A stretch of 34,121 nucleotides of DNA from a virus: positions 1 to 34,121 of IMG/VR virus record IMGVR_UViG_3300044644_002649; one strand, 5' to 3'. Both the position numbers and the translations under genes were made by a program. Below are positions 16,919 through 24,919 of the stretch, one piece after another. The notes under the pieces are model-generated. The model was not told the DNA's origin. It worked only from the letters and a program-made list of their open reading frames with translations, and searched no databases. How positions within the stretch are numbered: position 1 is the first letter of the stretch; every line of letters begins with the position of its first letter.

Positions 16919-17386
16919 TTAGAAGATTGAGAGGATCTTTTCGCGCAGGGTCTTACTCGCCTCGTCGCTGCCGGATGGGACGATTGCGGTGCGCTTACCT
17001 TTCCGAAGCAAAAGCATCGGCATCATGGTCTTGAGCTTCTCGATGAGGCCGCCCCTGTTTTCGATAATTCCACGCATGTAGGAAATCGGGTGATCGGGGT
17101 TTTCCTCACACCACTCCTGCGATGAGAAACGCCGCTTGAATTCGGAAAACGTGATTTCTTCCTCCATGGGGATTGGAACAAAACGAACAGTCTTTGCTCC
17201 ATCCATCAGCCAGGTGACAGTGCGTTTCGTGGCACCTCCCACATCCTCAACCGTGTCGGAAAATGCTCGTTGCGTCGCGAATTCGAACCCGGAAGTAAGC
17301 GCACCGGCAATCATTGAGGTGTTGCGGCTTTTCATCGGTGGCGTGTCGTGGTCGCGTACGATGGTGACGGTGCTTCCTTGTTTCAT
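16919..17386 (-). CDS. Phage protein upstream of the G/GT genes, unknown
   Basis: This 155-residue protein starts MKQGSTVTIVRDHDTPP and has a charged, helical C-terminal half (SYMRGIIENRGGLIEKLKTMMPMLLLRKGKRTAIVPSG). It lies between the tail-tube-like genes and the G/GT pair, 3 nt before the latter, so a tail-assembly role is plausible. No family is recognised. Confidence 0.5.
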   Translation of the reverse strand: MKQGSTVTIVRDHDTPPMKSRNTSMIAGALTSGFEFATQRAFSDTVEDVGGATKRTVTWLMDGAKTVRFVPIPMEEEITFSEFKRRFSSQEWCEENPDHPISYMRGIIENRGGLIEKLKTMMPMLLLRKGKRTAIVPSGSDEASKTLREKILSIF

Positions 17387-17419
17387 GGGGTGATCTTGAT
17401 GGGGGAGATGGTTTGCTCG

Positions 17420-17755
17420 TTAATTACCGAGAGCTTGTGCCTGCGGGTAATTCACGCCGCTAATTTCGAACTCGTTGAAGTCGTCATTTTTCTCGCTCAC
17501 CTTCACTGAGGTGATGACGGTGATGCCCCCGGTGATTCCTTCCGGAATCATTGTCGCGGTTCCGCCTGCATCGATTGTCGTGGTACCGCGACCTTTGATC
17601 GTGAACTCAAACTTCGGGTCAAAGCCCTTGCCTGCGCCAAAGCCGCCTTCACTCGACATGATCATCTTGGTGTCGAGCGACTTGGTGGTTTCGACGCTTT
17701 CGATGAGTTCGGCGCTGACCGACTGGACTCCGATTTTGTTGAAAGTGACTGGCAT
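17420..17755 (-). CDS. Tail-tube-like protein, copy 2
   Basis: This 111-residue beta-rich protein is a paralogue of the upstream gene at 17768-18082. The shared parts are the start MPVTF and the C-terminal motif ITSVKxSExNDDFxxFExxGVxY. Size, fold impression and the location between head-tail connectors and tail chaperones fit a small tail-tube or tube-like protein. Which of the two copies builds the tube cannot be told from sequence. Confidence 0.5.
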   Translation of the reverse strand: MPVTFNKIGVQSVSAELIESVETTKSLDTKMIMSSEGGFGAGKGFDPKFEFTIKGRGTTTIDAGGTATMIPEGITGGITVITSVKVSEKNDDFNEFEISGVNYPQAQALGN

Positions 17756-17767
17756 GGTGATGGTGGG

Positions 17768-18082
17768 TTAGGCGTCTTCGTAAATGACCCCTTCGACTTC
17801 GAAGTCGGGGAAGTCGTCGTTGCTCTCGCTGCGTTTGACCGAGGTAATGAAGACCTGCTGCGCTGTGATGCTGCCGACGGCCACATCGGAAAAATTGGGA
17901 AGCCCTTTGCCGGAAATGGTCACATTGCGCGTGATGAGCGGCTTGGGACCGGCGTATTTGGTCAGCCCCATCTCGTCACGGATGGTGGCGACCTCAACCG
18001 ATGAATCCATGCTGGACTCGCTCACATGCCCGCTTTGGGGCTCAAGGTCGTGCGTGTTGATGACTCCAAAAGTTGCTGGCAT
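17768..18082 (-). CDS. Tail-tube-like protein, copy 1
   Basis: The start at 18082 (MPATFGVINTHD) aligns with the start of its paralogue (MPVTFNKIG) and has a TTGACA box 21 nt upstream; a TTG at 18103 would add seven residues. The 104-residue product shares ITSVKxSExNDDFxxFExxGVxY with the gene at 17420-17755, and each has a short Gly-containing strand segment (TISGKGLPNF here, TIKGRGTTTI there). It is likely a tail tube or a tube-associated protein, inferred from position and pairing. Confidence 0.55.
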   Translation of the reverse strand: MPATFGVINTHDLEPQSGHVSESSMDSSVEVATIRDEMGLTKYAGPKPLITRNVTISGKGLPNFSDVAVGSITAQQVFITSVKRSESNDDFPDFEVEGVIYEDA

Positions 18083-18099
18083 CGCAACCTGGTCGCATG

Positions 18100-18489
18100 T
18101 CAACCGTCATCCCAAACCACACCAAGAACTCCCTCGACCGAGGATAGCCATCGCCCGTCACCTGAAACGCTGGTGGTGTAGCTGGTTTGCTTGAAGCCGG
18201 CTGAGCTGAAGCTGGACGCGGATGGGCATGGGGCACTCATGAGTGTCTTGATCGCGTTGGTGATGGCTGAATGCTCACTGCGATTGTCGGCTGGCGATGA
18301 AATCATGACCTTGATGGTCGCGCGGTACAACGGGCCCACCACGTGGTCGATGTTGTCCGCCAACACCAGGGCGGCATGGGATTCAGGCTCGCGTACTTCG
18401 TTGGAGGTGCCTGTCAGGATTTCAGGTTTGGGATCGATATCCGCCCCATCAATCCACGCGGCCAAGTAATCTTCGATGATCTGGTTCAT
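18100..18489 (-). CDS. Tail-terminator / minor-tail-like protein
   Basis: This 129-residue protein begins MNQIIEDYLAAWI and has an alpha/beta pattern with IKVMISSPADNRSEHSAITNAIKTLM, similar in style to lambda gpU or gpZ-type small proteins that cap the tail. It has one of the few good ribosome sites in the window, AGGAGGT about 8 nt before the ATG, formed by the last codons of the upstream gene. The role is inferred from position between the connector and the tube. Confidence 0.5.
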   Translation of the reverse strand: MNQIIEDYLAAWIDGADIDPKPEILTGTSNEVREPESHAALVLADNIDHVVGPLYRATIKVMISSPADNRSEHSAITNAIKTLMSAPCPSASSFSSAGFKQTSYTTSVSGDGRWLSSVEGVLGVVWDDG

Positions 18490-18494
18490 GGTTC

Positions 18495-18809
18495 CTACCT
18501 CCTGTTGACCAGATATTTGATGATGCCTGAACCGGGTTTGCGCGTGATCTCCTCAATTTTATAACGCGTTTCGCCAATCATGATGATGTCGTTGAACTTG
18601 GGCAGGGGATTGCTGAGTTGGCTTACCAGCATCTTCACCACCATTGAGCCATCCTGACGGTATCCGCCTTCTTCGAGTTCGATCTGAATTGGGTTGGTCG
18701 ATACGGCTGCAAGATATGTCGCTCCGTTGATGACCACCGGCACGCCCGACTCCTGTAGGATTTCTTGGAATGCTTCGGCCGTCGCGGCTTGGATCGGGTT
18801 CACGCCCAT
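18495..18809 (-). CDS. Head-tail connector-like protein
   Basis: This 104-residue protein lies directly after the capsid terminator and before the tail genes. It has a beta-rich core (VVINGATYLAAVSTNPIQIELEEGGY, FNDIIMIGETRYKIEEITRKPGSGIIKYLV) that resembles the small barrel of gpFII-type joining proteins. Its first six residues (MGVNPI) and about 30 nt around the start are nearly the same as those of the protease gene at 19792-21072. A TTGACA box lies 13 nt before the ATG. Confidence 0.55.
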   Translation of the reverse strand: MGVNPIQAATAEAFQEILQESGVPVVINGATYLAAVSTNPIQIELEEGGYRQDGSMVVKMLVSQLSNPLPKFNDIIMIGETRYKIEEITRKPGSGIIKYLVNRR

Positions 18810-18830
18810 GTTGCGGTGTCAATTGCCCGG

Positions 18831-18868
18831 AAATAAAAACACCCCCTCCAGTTGCCCGGAGAGGGTGT
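18831..18868 (-). terminator. Intrinsic terminator after the major capsid gene
   Basis: On the minus strand an 11-bp stem (ACACCCTCTCC pairs with GGAGGGGGTGT, one mismatch, 8-nt loop) is followed by TTTTATTT. It lies 23 nt after the capsid stop and before the next gene. It could reduce expression of the tail genes relative to the capsid. Confidence 0.85.
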
Positions 18869-18890
18869 CTATCCCACACATCAAAATGAC

Positions 18891-19787
18891 CTATGGTTTT
18901 ACGATGCGCTTGAGGGCATCGGTCTTTGCGGCGGAGAAGCCATAGAGGCATTCGAGCGTGACAAATACCTTGTTGGAACGGGTGTCAGTGAATCGGAGGT
19001 ATCCGAAGGTCATGCCCGTGGTTGGGTCTGTCACGGCTCCAGCCTGTTGGTAATCGGCCACCGGTTGGAGGTAGCGCATGGCCACCGCAATGGCACTGGA
19101 GTGAGCGGCGAAACCAACGAGTTTTTCCGCGTTGTCCGACGGAATCAGCGTAGTTTCATGGAGGTTGAATCCAGCGATACGCTTGACCATGCCCTCGGTG
19201 ACGGCAGGTGCGTTGAGGTTCAGGTTGAAGCTCTTGGCGACCACGTCGTCGGCAAGCATGTTGGTGTAGTAGCCGGAATCAAGGACCAGCGAGCGGGGGT
19301 TGGGCGGCATTTTGGCATTGCCGCAGGCCTCGCGCAGGCTGAGCACCTTTTTGTAATCGAAGCCGGTGGCAGCCAGTGCCGGAATTCCCGGCGCACCGAA
19401 GTTTGCCAAGGTGATGCAGCTGAAGATATCGACCAGCACATCCTGGGCGAGTTGTTGGGCAGCGGCTTCCACTAGGGTTTCCAGCACATTGAGCGCGGTT
19501 TCCGATGACTCCTTGGCGGTTACATGGACGGTCTTGTACTTGTGACGGTTGAGGGTGACCGGCACCACAGTGACCGTGGAGTCCGCGTTTGCGGAGTAAT
19601 CGCCCGAGAAGTCACTCGATGTGCTGGGGGCACCAACCAATGGCACTCGCACCGTGTCGAGCTTGTCGGCAGGCAGCGGGCTGAAGTCGGTTGAAAATGC
19701 GGTGACGGGCAGAAGGTTCGACATGAAGGGCATGAGCGCCCGCTGTGCGACCTTGATGTCTTTGACGTTGGTAAGTGTGTTGGCCAT
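18891..19787 (-). CDS. Major capsid protein
   Basis: This 298-residue protein lies after the protease/scaffold gene, the standard place for the coat protein. It has features of HK97-fold or P22-type coat proteins: an N-terminal helical arm (ANTLTNVKDIKVAQRALMPFMSNLLPVTAFSTDFS), the phrase TVPVTLNRHKYKTVHVTAKESSETALN in the E-loop/beta region, a long helix (LETLVEAAAQQLAQDVLVDIF) and a C-terminal section with RYLQPV, TDPTTGMTFGYLRFTD and FVTLECLYGFSA. The next gene downstream follows a terminator. Confidence 0.85.
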   Translation of the reverse strand: MANTLTNVKDIKVAQRALMPFMSNLLPVTAFSTDFSPLPADKLDTVRVPLVGAPSTSSDFSGDYSANADSTVTVVPVTLNRHKYKTVHVTAKESSETALNVLETLVEAAAQQLAQDVLVDIFSCITLANFGAPGIPALAATGFDYKKVLSLREACGNAKMPPNPRSLVLDSGYYTNMLADDVVAKSFNLNLNAPAVTEGMVKRIAGFNLHETTLIPSDNAEKLVGFAAHSSAIAVAMRYLQPVADYQQAGAVTDPTTGMTFGYLRFTDTRSNKVFVTLECLYGFSAAKTDALKRIVKP

Positions 19788-19791
19788 TGGA

Positions 19792-20244
19792 TTATGCGTT
19801 GTGTTTGAGGATCAGGGCTTGTTGTTCTGGGGTGAGTTTGCGCCAGAAGGCGGTTTGTTCGGTCGGGTCGTTGATGGCTTTGAATTGGGCTTGCAGCTCT
19901 TCCGATTTTTGTTGGTCGCCAGCAGGTGTGACGTTGGCCGGAATGGTGGTTCCGGTTGAGGCCACGACGCGTGCCACTTCGACTTGAACGCGTTTTTCAA
20001 AATCGTCTTTGGACGCTTGCAACTCGGCAATTCGTGCCTGCATCGCCGTGGTTTGATCGATCGATCCGTCGCGCTCCGCTTTGAGTGTTTCAATCTCGGC
20101 GGTTAGTAGCTCCACTTCGCCGCGCAGCGAATCGAGTGAAGCTGAGGTCTCATTCATGAGTTCGATCTGGGCCTGATAGTCGCGGGTGATGGTTTCCACC
20201 TGGGTGCGCGCTTCAGCGAGTTGGTCTTCGAGTGTTGCGGTCAT
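19792..20244 (-). CDS. Candidate nested scaffold protein with internal start
   Basis: The last 150 codons of the protease gene can be read from an internal in-frame ATG at 20244. The product starts MTATLEDQLAEARTQVETIT and is a long coiled coil (to about residue 85), followed by a linker and a helical end (FKAINDPTEQTAFWRKLTPEQQALILKHNA). A TTGACA box lies 20 nt upstream, as before many other starts here. Lambda makes its scaffold Nu3 in exactly this way from within gene C. The separate product is inferred. Confidence 0.6.
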   Translation of the reverse strand: MTATLEDQLAEARTQVETITRDYQAQIELMNETSASLDSLRGEVELLTAEIETLKAERDGSIDQTTAMQARIAELQASKDDFEKRVQVEVARVVASTGTTIPANVTPAGDQQKSEELQAQFKAINDPTEQTAFWRKLTPEQQALILKHNA

Positions 20245-21072
20245 CGCCCTGGATTCCGTGTCAACCGACGAGTGATAAACTCTCAGCCTTCTCATGGCCT
20301 CGGCGCGGTCTGAAACCATGCCGGCGAGGTTGTAGCGTTGGGCCTGACGACCACTGAATGTTTGGCCTTCCATGGCTTCGGCTGGAATTGATCGGCCGCG
20401 TGCCAAGACGGCGGTATGAAATTCTTCGGCGATTTCAGCGAGGTTGGATTGAATGAGGTCGCGTTGATCGTCGGTGAGGCTGGTTCCCGGTGCGCCCATG
20501 GCCTTGTACTTGCCGACCGAGAATACCTCGACCTTGATGCCATCCCGATCGAGCGCACCGGAATCGTCGACCACCGCCTGCACCACACCAATGGATCCGA
20601 CTTGGGCTGATGGTGTGGCGTAGATTGCGCGGGCTTGGCTCGCGATCCAGTAGGCGGCAGAGGCCATGAGCCCCGATGAAAAGGCATAGACCGGCTTGCG
20701 CTCGTTGAGTGAGGCCACTGCGGCAGCAAGTTCTGGTGTGCCCGCCACTGTTCCTCCAGGAGAGTCGATATCGAGGAACACCGCCTTGATGTCGTCACGC
20801 TCGGAAGCTTCACGAATCGCGTCACCGATCTCAAGAGCGTCAGTCGCCCCCATGAGGACTCGGGCAAAGATATCCGGCTTGCGAACAATCGGGCCCTCAA
20901 TGGCAATCACGCCGACGCCCTTGTCGATGGTGAGCAGGGGACTGTTGGATTTGTTGGCGGCAAGATTGATGGTTCCGCTGTCGAAGCTTCGGGCCGCGAT
21001 GGCCATTGAACGAAGCGCTTCGGGCTGAATCAACCATTCACGGCTTTGGGAGAGGATGGGGTTCACTCCCAT
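19792..21072 (-). CDS. Prohead protease, S49 (SppA-like), with C-terminal scaffold domain
   Basis: This 426-residue protein corresponds to lambda gpC. Residues 50-240 form the S49 peptidase: DSPGG at 103-107, the catalytic Ser in GLMASAAYW (Ser138), and Lys188/190 in GKYKAMGAPG as candidate catalytic lysines, followed by EFHTAVLARGRSIP. From residue 276 on the chain is a coiled coil typical of scaffold proteins. It cleaves capsid or scaffold components during head maturation. A TTGACA box lies 13 nt before its ATG. Its stop is 4 nt before the capsid start. Confidence 0.9.
   Translation of the reverse strand: MGVNPILSQSREWLIQPEALRSMAIAARSFDSGTINLAANKSNSPLLTIDKGVGVIAIEGPIVRKPDIFARVLMGATDALEIGDAIREASERDDIKAVFLDIDSPGGTVAGTPELAAAVASLNERKPVYAFSSGLMASAAYWIASQARAIYATPSAQVGSIGVVQAVVDDSGALDRDGIKVEVFSVGKYKAMGAPGTSLTDDQRDLIQSNLAEIAEEFHTAVLARGRSIPAEAMEGQTFSGRQAQRYNLAGMVSDRAEAMRRLRVYHSSVDTESRAMTATLEDQLAEARTQVETITRDYQAQIELMNETSASLDSLRGEVELLTAEIETLKAERDGSIDQTTAMQARIAELQASKDDFEKRVQVEVARVVASTGTTIPANVTPAGDQQKSEELQAQFKAINDPTEQTAFWRKLTPEQQALILKHNA
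20259..20264 (-). promoter_or_regulatory. TTGACA box before the internal scaffold start
   Basis: The minus-strand TTGACAC inside the protease coding region lies 14 nt (box end to ATG) before the in-frame ATG at 20244. The same box at the same distance precedes several phage gene starts, which is why this internal start is called. Confidence 0.5.
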
Positions 21073-21191
21073 GCGTTGGTGTCAACGCAAGCAAACTGCA
21101 AAAGGCTGACCCGAAAGCCCTCAAGTAGCCTTCCTAGTTATTTCCCCAGAGCTGGCAGGGTGCGCTTCATTGTAAATACGCTATTATTCTT

Positions 21192-21230
21192 GGATACACT
21201 ATGAAGGTGTAGGTTTTATTCTGAGTGTAT
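21192..21230. promoter_or_regulatory. Inverted repeat between portal and protease genes
   Basis: GATACACT and AGTGTATC form a perfect 8-bp inverted repeat separated by 23 nt. It lies in a 281-nt gap (21073-21353) that is more AT-rich than the coding DNA and has no gene I support. It could be an operator or an RNA hairpin upstream of the protease/capsid genes; nothing beyond symmetry supports either reading. Confidence 0.35.
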
Positions 21231-21353
21231 CATCGCATTGCACCAAACAGAATGAGACCGGCGGAGTGACGGTATGGGAGTCGTAATCTAGTTGTCATTT
21301 TCGTCTTCGACATGGACGCGCGTAGTTTTTCGTTACGAGGGTTTCCAGTCTTC

Positions 21354-22772
21354 TTAACCAGTTGCGGCTTGGTGCACCTCTCCAGCGACCTTCCACAGCA
21401 TGCCCACCGGCACATCGTATTTCGTGGCTGTTTCCAGGATGAGCTTGGCATCCGCAGCCCTGCGTTCGATTTCCTCGCCGAAGTCGGCGCCCAACTCTGC
21501 GAAGTGGTCGGACAAGGTTTTGAGCCCCATTTCCACATCGGCGCGGTTTTGTTGGGCCTCACGCCCGGCGTCCACGGTGACACGTTTTGGCGGGACAGTG
21601 GAAATCTTCCACCAGCCCTCTGCCGGAGGGAGCAGTCCGCGGTTGATGGCATCGCCGATCACATAGGACCAAACGGGTCTGATCAGGCGGCGCTCGAGAA
21701 TCATCTGCCTGAATGAAAAGCGGCGGTCTGCTTTTGCCACCACGAGTCTCACGCCAGCGCCACCGATCTTGCTTGAGTCAGCCGCGAACTCAAACGGGAT
21801 AACGCCCAGTGCTGAATCCCTTCTGAGGTGTTCCAAAAATCCCGTGAATGTGGGGGACGGGCGGTTGGACTGAAAGCTTTCGATCGATTCATCCGGTTTG
21901 AGCGCCACGAGCTTCCCACCCACGATTCGCTGCAGTGACAATGGGTCGCTTTGCTCATTGCCGGTCACGCCATCGCCGACGACGAAGTCACCCGTATCAT
22001 CCAGTTCGCCGCGTGCCGTTTTAAGCACCCTGGCCACATCGGCATTGTCTTTGACCGCGTGTTTTTCAAGGGCGAGCAATTCGATTTCATCGAGCACGTG
22101 ATTGATGGAATGCTGGATGGTTGGATGGCACCTCACTCCGCCGGCCCATTCGGGTTCGTGAATGTGCAGCACCGCTTCGGATGGAAGGTCCCTGAAGTCA
22201 CCATTGTCTTCGATGGCGCGGTAAAATACCGGTGCACCCCAGCCATCGAGGCCAACGCCATCCACGGTTTGGGTGGATCCGAGGCGGTCGCCGATTCGGT
22301 GTGACTCGATCAATTGGATGCGTGGCTCGCCTTGTGCGTTGCGTGTCTTATGGACGAAGTACTCGCCGTCGATGTCCATGCCACGGCAAACAAGCGCTTG
22401 GCATTCCTCAAATGAGAACCGCCGGGTGACTTCACAACGAGCGGACCACAGGGAGAAGTATTCCTCGGCTGCGCGGTTCCAACCCGAATCTGGCGACTGG
22501 GCTTGGGTCCTGATGCCATCGCCAGTTGAATAGATCGCCATGTTGGCCACCAATTCCCGAGCGAATCCGCTGTTTTTGTGGAGGTACCTGGATTTGCGCA
22601 CCAACTCGGTACGAACGCCCGGTGTTAGTTCATTGCGAGCGTCGGTGGGCATTGCGCCCGGCACAAATCCACGGCGTGGCGACCAATTGGCAGCCTCGTA
22701 CGGCGATCCCCATGCCTTGGGTTGTAAAACCGGCGGGATGACGAGTTTGGCGATGGATCTGATGCGGCTCAT
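21354..22772 (-). CDS. Portal protein (lambda gpB type)
   Basis: The portal forms the DNA channel at the head vertex. The 472-residue protein has the family's N-terminal pattern (ANWSPRRGFVPGAMPTDARNELTPGVRTELVRKSRYLHKNSGFARELVANMAIYSTGDGI is the conserved stretch at residues 28-87), then RGMDIDGEYFVHK and IQLIESHRIGD, and a later FEFAADSSKIGGAGVRLVVAKADRRFSFRQ. It overlaps the upstream gpW-like gene by 4 nt (ATGA). It is somewhat shorter than lambda gpB. Confidence 0.9.
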   Translation of the reverse strand: MSRIRSIAKLVIPPVLQPKAWGSPYEAANWSPRRGFVPGAMPTDARNELTPGVRTELVRKSRYLHKNSGFARELVANMAIYSTGDGIRTQAQSPDSGWNRAAEEYFSLWSARCEVTRRFSFEECQALVCRGMDIDGEYFVHKTRNAQGEPRIQLIESHRIGDRLGSTQTVDGVGLDGWGAPVFYRAIEDNGDFRDLPSEAVLHIHEPEWAGGVRCHPTIQHSINHVLDEIELLALEKHAVKDNADVARVLKTARGELDDTGDFVVGDGVTGNEQSDPLSLQRIVGGKLVALKPDESIESFQSNRPSPTFTGFLEHLRRDSALGVIPFEFAADSSKIGGAGVRLVVAKADRRFSFRQMILERRLIRPVWSYVIGDAINRGLLPPAEGWWKISTVPPKRVTVDAGREAQQNRADVEMGLKTLSDHFAELGADFGEEIERRAADAKLILETATKYDVPVGMLWKVAGEVHQAATG

Positions 22773-23029
22773 TTGGCGAGGTATCCGGATACGCTGGATG
22801 CGGCCACACGCTGGGATTTGCCATATGCGAATGGATCAAGGATTCGCAGGGCATGGGCACATTCCTCCAGCACTTGGTCCACGGGCATGGTGAATTGCTT
22901 GGTCACATTGGTGTCCGAATCGTTCCAACTCATGATCGTCTTGCCATCCAGCAGGAGCGATTTGGCACGGCTCTGTATGGCGAGCACCTCCGCTACGGTG
23001 AAACCTGTGACGAATAATCCTCGCGCCAT
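22769..23029 (-). CDS. gpW-like head-tail joining protein
   Basis: This 86-residue protein lies between the large terminase and the portal, exactly where lambda has gene W. It has a helix-strand-strand-helix pattern (FTVAEVLAIQSRAKSLLLDG, TIMSWNDSDTNVTKQFTM, PVDQVLEECAHALRILD) that fits gpW, although the sequence is diverged. gpW seals the portal for tail joining. A TTGACA box lies 20 nt before the ATG. Assignment relies on position and secondary-structure pattern. Confidence 0.65.
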   Translation of the reverse strand: MARGLFVTGFTVAEVLAIQSRAKSLLLDGKTIMSWNDSDTNVTKQFTMPVDQVLEECAHALRILDPFAYGKSQRVAASSVSGYLAK

Positions 23030-23095
23030 GCAATGGCCAGCTGTGTCAACGGAGGACGACGATCAGGCATGATCGATCGAAGCCAATCGGTGGCG

Positions 23096-24919
23096 CTATG
23101 CGTCGTCTTCGGGTGGGTCGGGTTGAACGGATGATTGTGACTCTCTTCCAACGATCTTGAGCATGGTGGCCGCTGCTACCTGCATGGCCTCGCAGTCAAA
23201 CAGGTGATTGGGTCTTGATCCGATCCTCTCCCACATCCATTTGCCGCTTTTTTTGATGCGGTGTTCGCTTTCCATTTGGGCGAGGTAGTCTTCATCGATG
23301 TCGTCTGGCACCTCCCACACCGGGCCATTGTCCGGGTTTTGATTGCGGCGAAGTCGGGCAAGCGTGTCCTTGATGTTGAGGTTGCTCCAATAAAACACCG
23401 AGCAACTCTGCCCGCGGCCGAGGACCACTTTGCGGCGAGGAGAATAAAACCGTTCGATCGACTTGCGGCCTTTCACCTTGTGCGTGAATGTCGCGCGCTT
23501 GTCGCCCATGAGTGCTGTCCATCCATGTGAGGCACATTCGCGGTAGACATCGTAGGTGGCATATCCGGCATCAATGAAAACCAAGTTGGGATGAACGCCG
23601 AACCGCTCCTGGATGCTGGCGACATCGGTGTAGGTAAGCACGCGCTCGTCCCAAATCAGGCGGCTTGATCCATCTTCGGCCCATGCCCGAACCACGAGAA
23701 ACATGTGATCCATCTGGCAGTCTACCGTGAGGATGCGCAATGGGCAGGCGGATGTTTGTCCTGACGGCACCAAGCGCCCCTGAGCATCCACGCCGGCCTC
23801 GCCATCCCATGACTCACCTTTGAGGTAGCCGCCCGGCACGATGTCGAGCTTGTAGTCCTCGAGGTATTCCCGCCATGCGAGGGCAAGGCGCTTTTGATAG
23901 AACTGCTGGATGAGACTCACATCACCCCGTCTGGCAGCAGCTTTGGCCCTGAGATAAAGTTCGGCCAATCGGCCCCAGCTCATGGCGCATAGGGCATTCC
24001 AATGGAACCCGGCATTTTCTTTCGGGGCGTTTGGGTTTGTCGCCACATACTTCCCGGTGAGGTTGAGTTCCCGACGCGTCCTGTCGCTATCCTCGAAGTA
24101 GTGGTTGCACGACTCGCATCGCATCGATGTGGTTTCGCGCACTTTTTGGAAATCCCACTCGCCGGTTTCGTCGCGCGCGTCCTTGCTCCATTCGATTTGC
24201 TCCCATTTCCATGGCTGACGGTGATGGCATTGCGGGCAAGCGAATGTCCACTCGCGCATGTCGGTGGTTTCAAACTTGCGGTGGGTGTCGTCGTCTTCCT
24301 CTCCGCCTTGACTCATGAACAGGCACTTGCCAAGCCAGCCAAATGCGGTGACGCGGGCTTCGGCCTCAGTCATGTGCCCTTGCGGGTAGCGCCATGTTTC
24401 ATCGCAGATAAGCCAACGGATCGAGCGGCGCTGGAGGTTGGTCTTGTTGTGCGCCCCCAACACCCAGAGCGTCATGCCGTTGTTGAAGTGGATGGTGGAA
24501 AGCCTCCTTTTGTGGCGGTTGGCCGGATAGAGGGATTTCACCGGCTGGCATTCGTCAAAGAGCTTCTGGAGCCTACTTTCACTCTGGTCCTTGGCATCGT
24601 CATCCGTCTGATCGAGCCATAGGGTCGGTCCCGGATGGTTGGCGATGATGTGGGCAAGGCCGAATTCTCCAACGCTTGTTTTGCCGCTCTGAATGGCGGC
24701 GATGATGCTCACGATTCGGATTTTTGGATCCACCAGCGCCTCCATCGGCTCACGCATCCATGGTGAGTTGGCCGATCGGAAACGACCGGGAATCGGCGAA
24801 TAGGGGATGGAGGAAATGTGGTCCTCACACCACGCCCATGGGGGACGGCGATCTGGTGGGCGCCATGCATCACGCCAGATCCCTCGCAACTTCGAGTGTG
24901 CTGCTTCGAGCGTTTTCAT
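23096..24919 (-). CDS. Large terminase subunit (GpA family)
   Basis: This subunit cuts and packages phage DNA. The 607-residue protein has the ATPase domain with AAIQSGKTS (Walker A, residues 74-82) and WLICDE (Walker B, residues 169-174). Two Cys pairs follow (FACPQCHHRQPW and MRCESCNHYFED), common in GpA proteins. The C-terminal nuclease domain has RILTVDCQMDHMFLVVRAW and VFIDAGYATYDVYRECASHGW, with acidic residues of the RNase-H-like fold. The gene overlaps the small terminase gene by 4 nt (ATGA). Confidence 0.93.
   Translation of the reverse strand: MKTLEAAHSKLRGIWRDAWRPPDRRPPWAWCEDHISSIPYSPIPGRFRSANSPWMREPMEALVDPKIRIVSIIAAIQSGKTSVGEFGLAHIIANHPGPTLWLDQTDDDAKDQSESRLQKLFDECQPVKSLYPANRHKRRLSTIHFNNGMTLWVLGAHNKTNLQRRSIRWLICDETWRYPQGHMTEAEARVTAFGWLGKCLFMSQGGEEDDDTHRKFETTDMREWTFACPQCHHRQPWKWEQIEWSKDARDETGEWDFQKVRETTSMRCESCNHYFEDSDRTRRELNLTGKYVATNPNAPKENAGFHWNALCAMSWGRLAELYLRAKAAARRGDVSLIQQFYQKRLALAWREYLEDYKLDIVPGGYLKGESWDGEAGVDAQGRLVPSGQTSACPLRILTVDCQMDHMFLVVRAWAEDGSSRLIWDERVLTYTDVASIQERFGVHPNLVFIDAGYATYDVYRECASHGWTALMGDKRATFTHKVKGRKSIERFYSPRRKVVLGRGQSCSVFYWSNLNIKDTLARLRRNQNPDNGPVWEVPDDIDEDYLAQMESEHRIKKSGKWMWERIGSRPNHLFDCEAMQVAAATMLKIVGRESQSSVQPDPPEDDA

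Noticed and set aside
18852-19475. 207-codon open frame on the plus strand
   Set aside because: It lies opposite the major capsid gene and begins within the terminator hairpin.
21230-21652. 140-codon minus-strand frame extending past the portal stop
   Set aside because: Its first two thirds are an out-of-frame reading of the portal gene and the rest has no homology pattern or good start.
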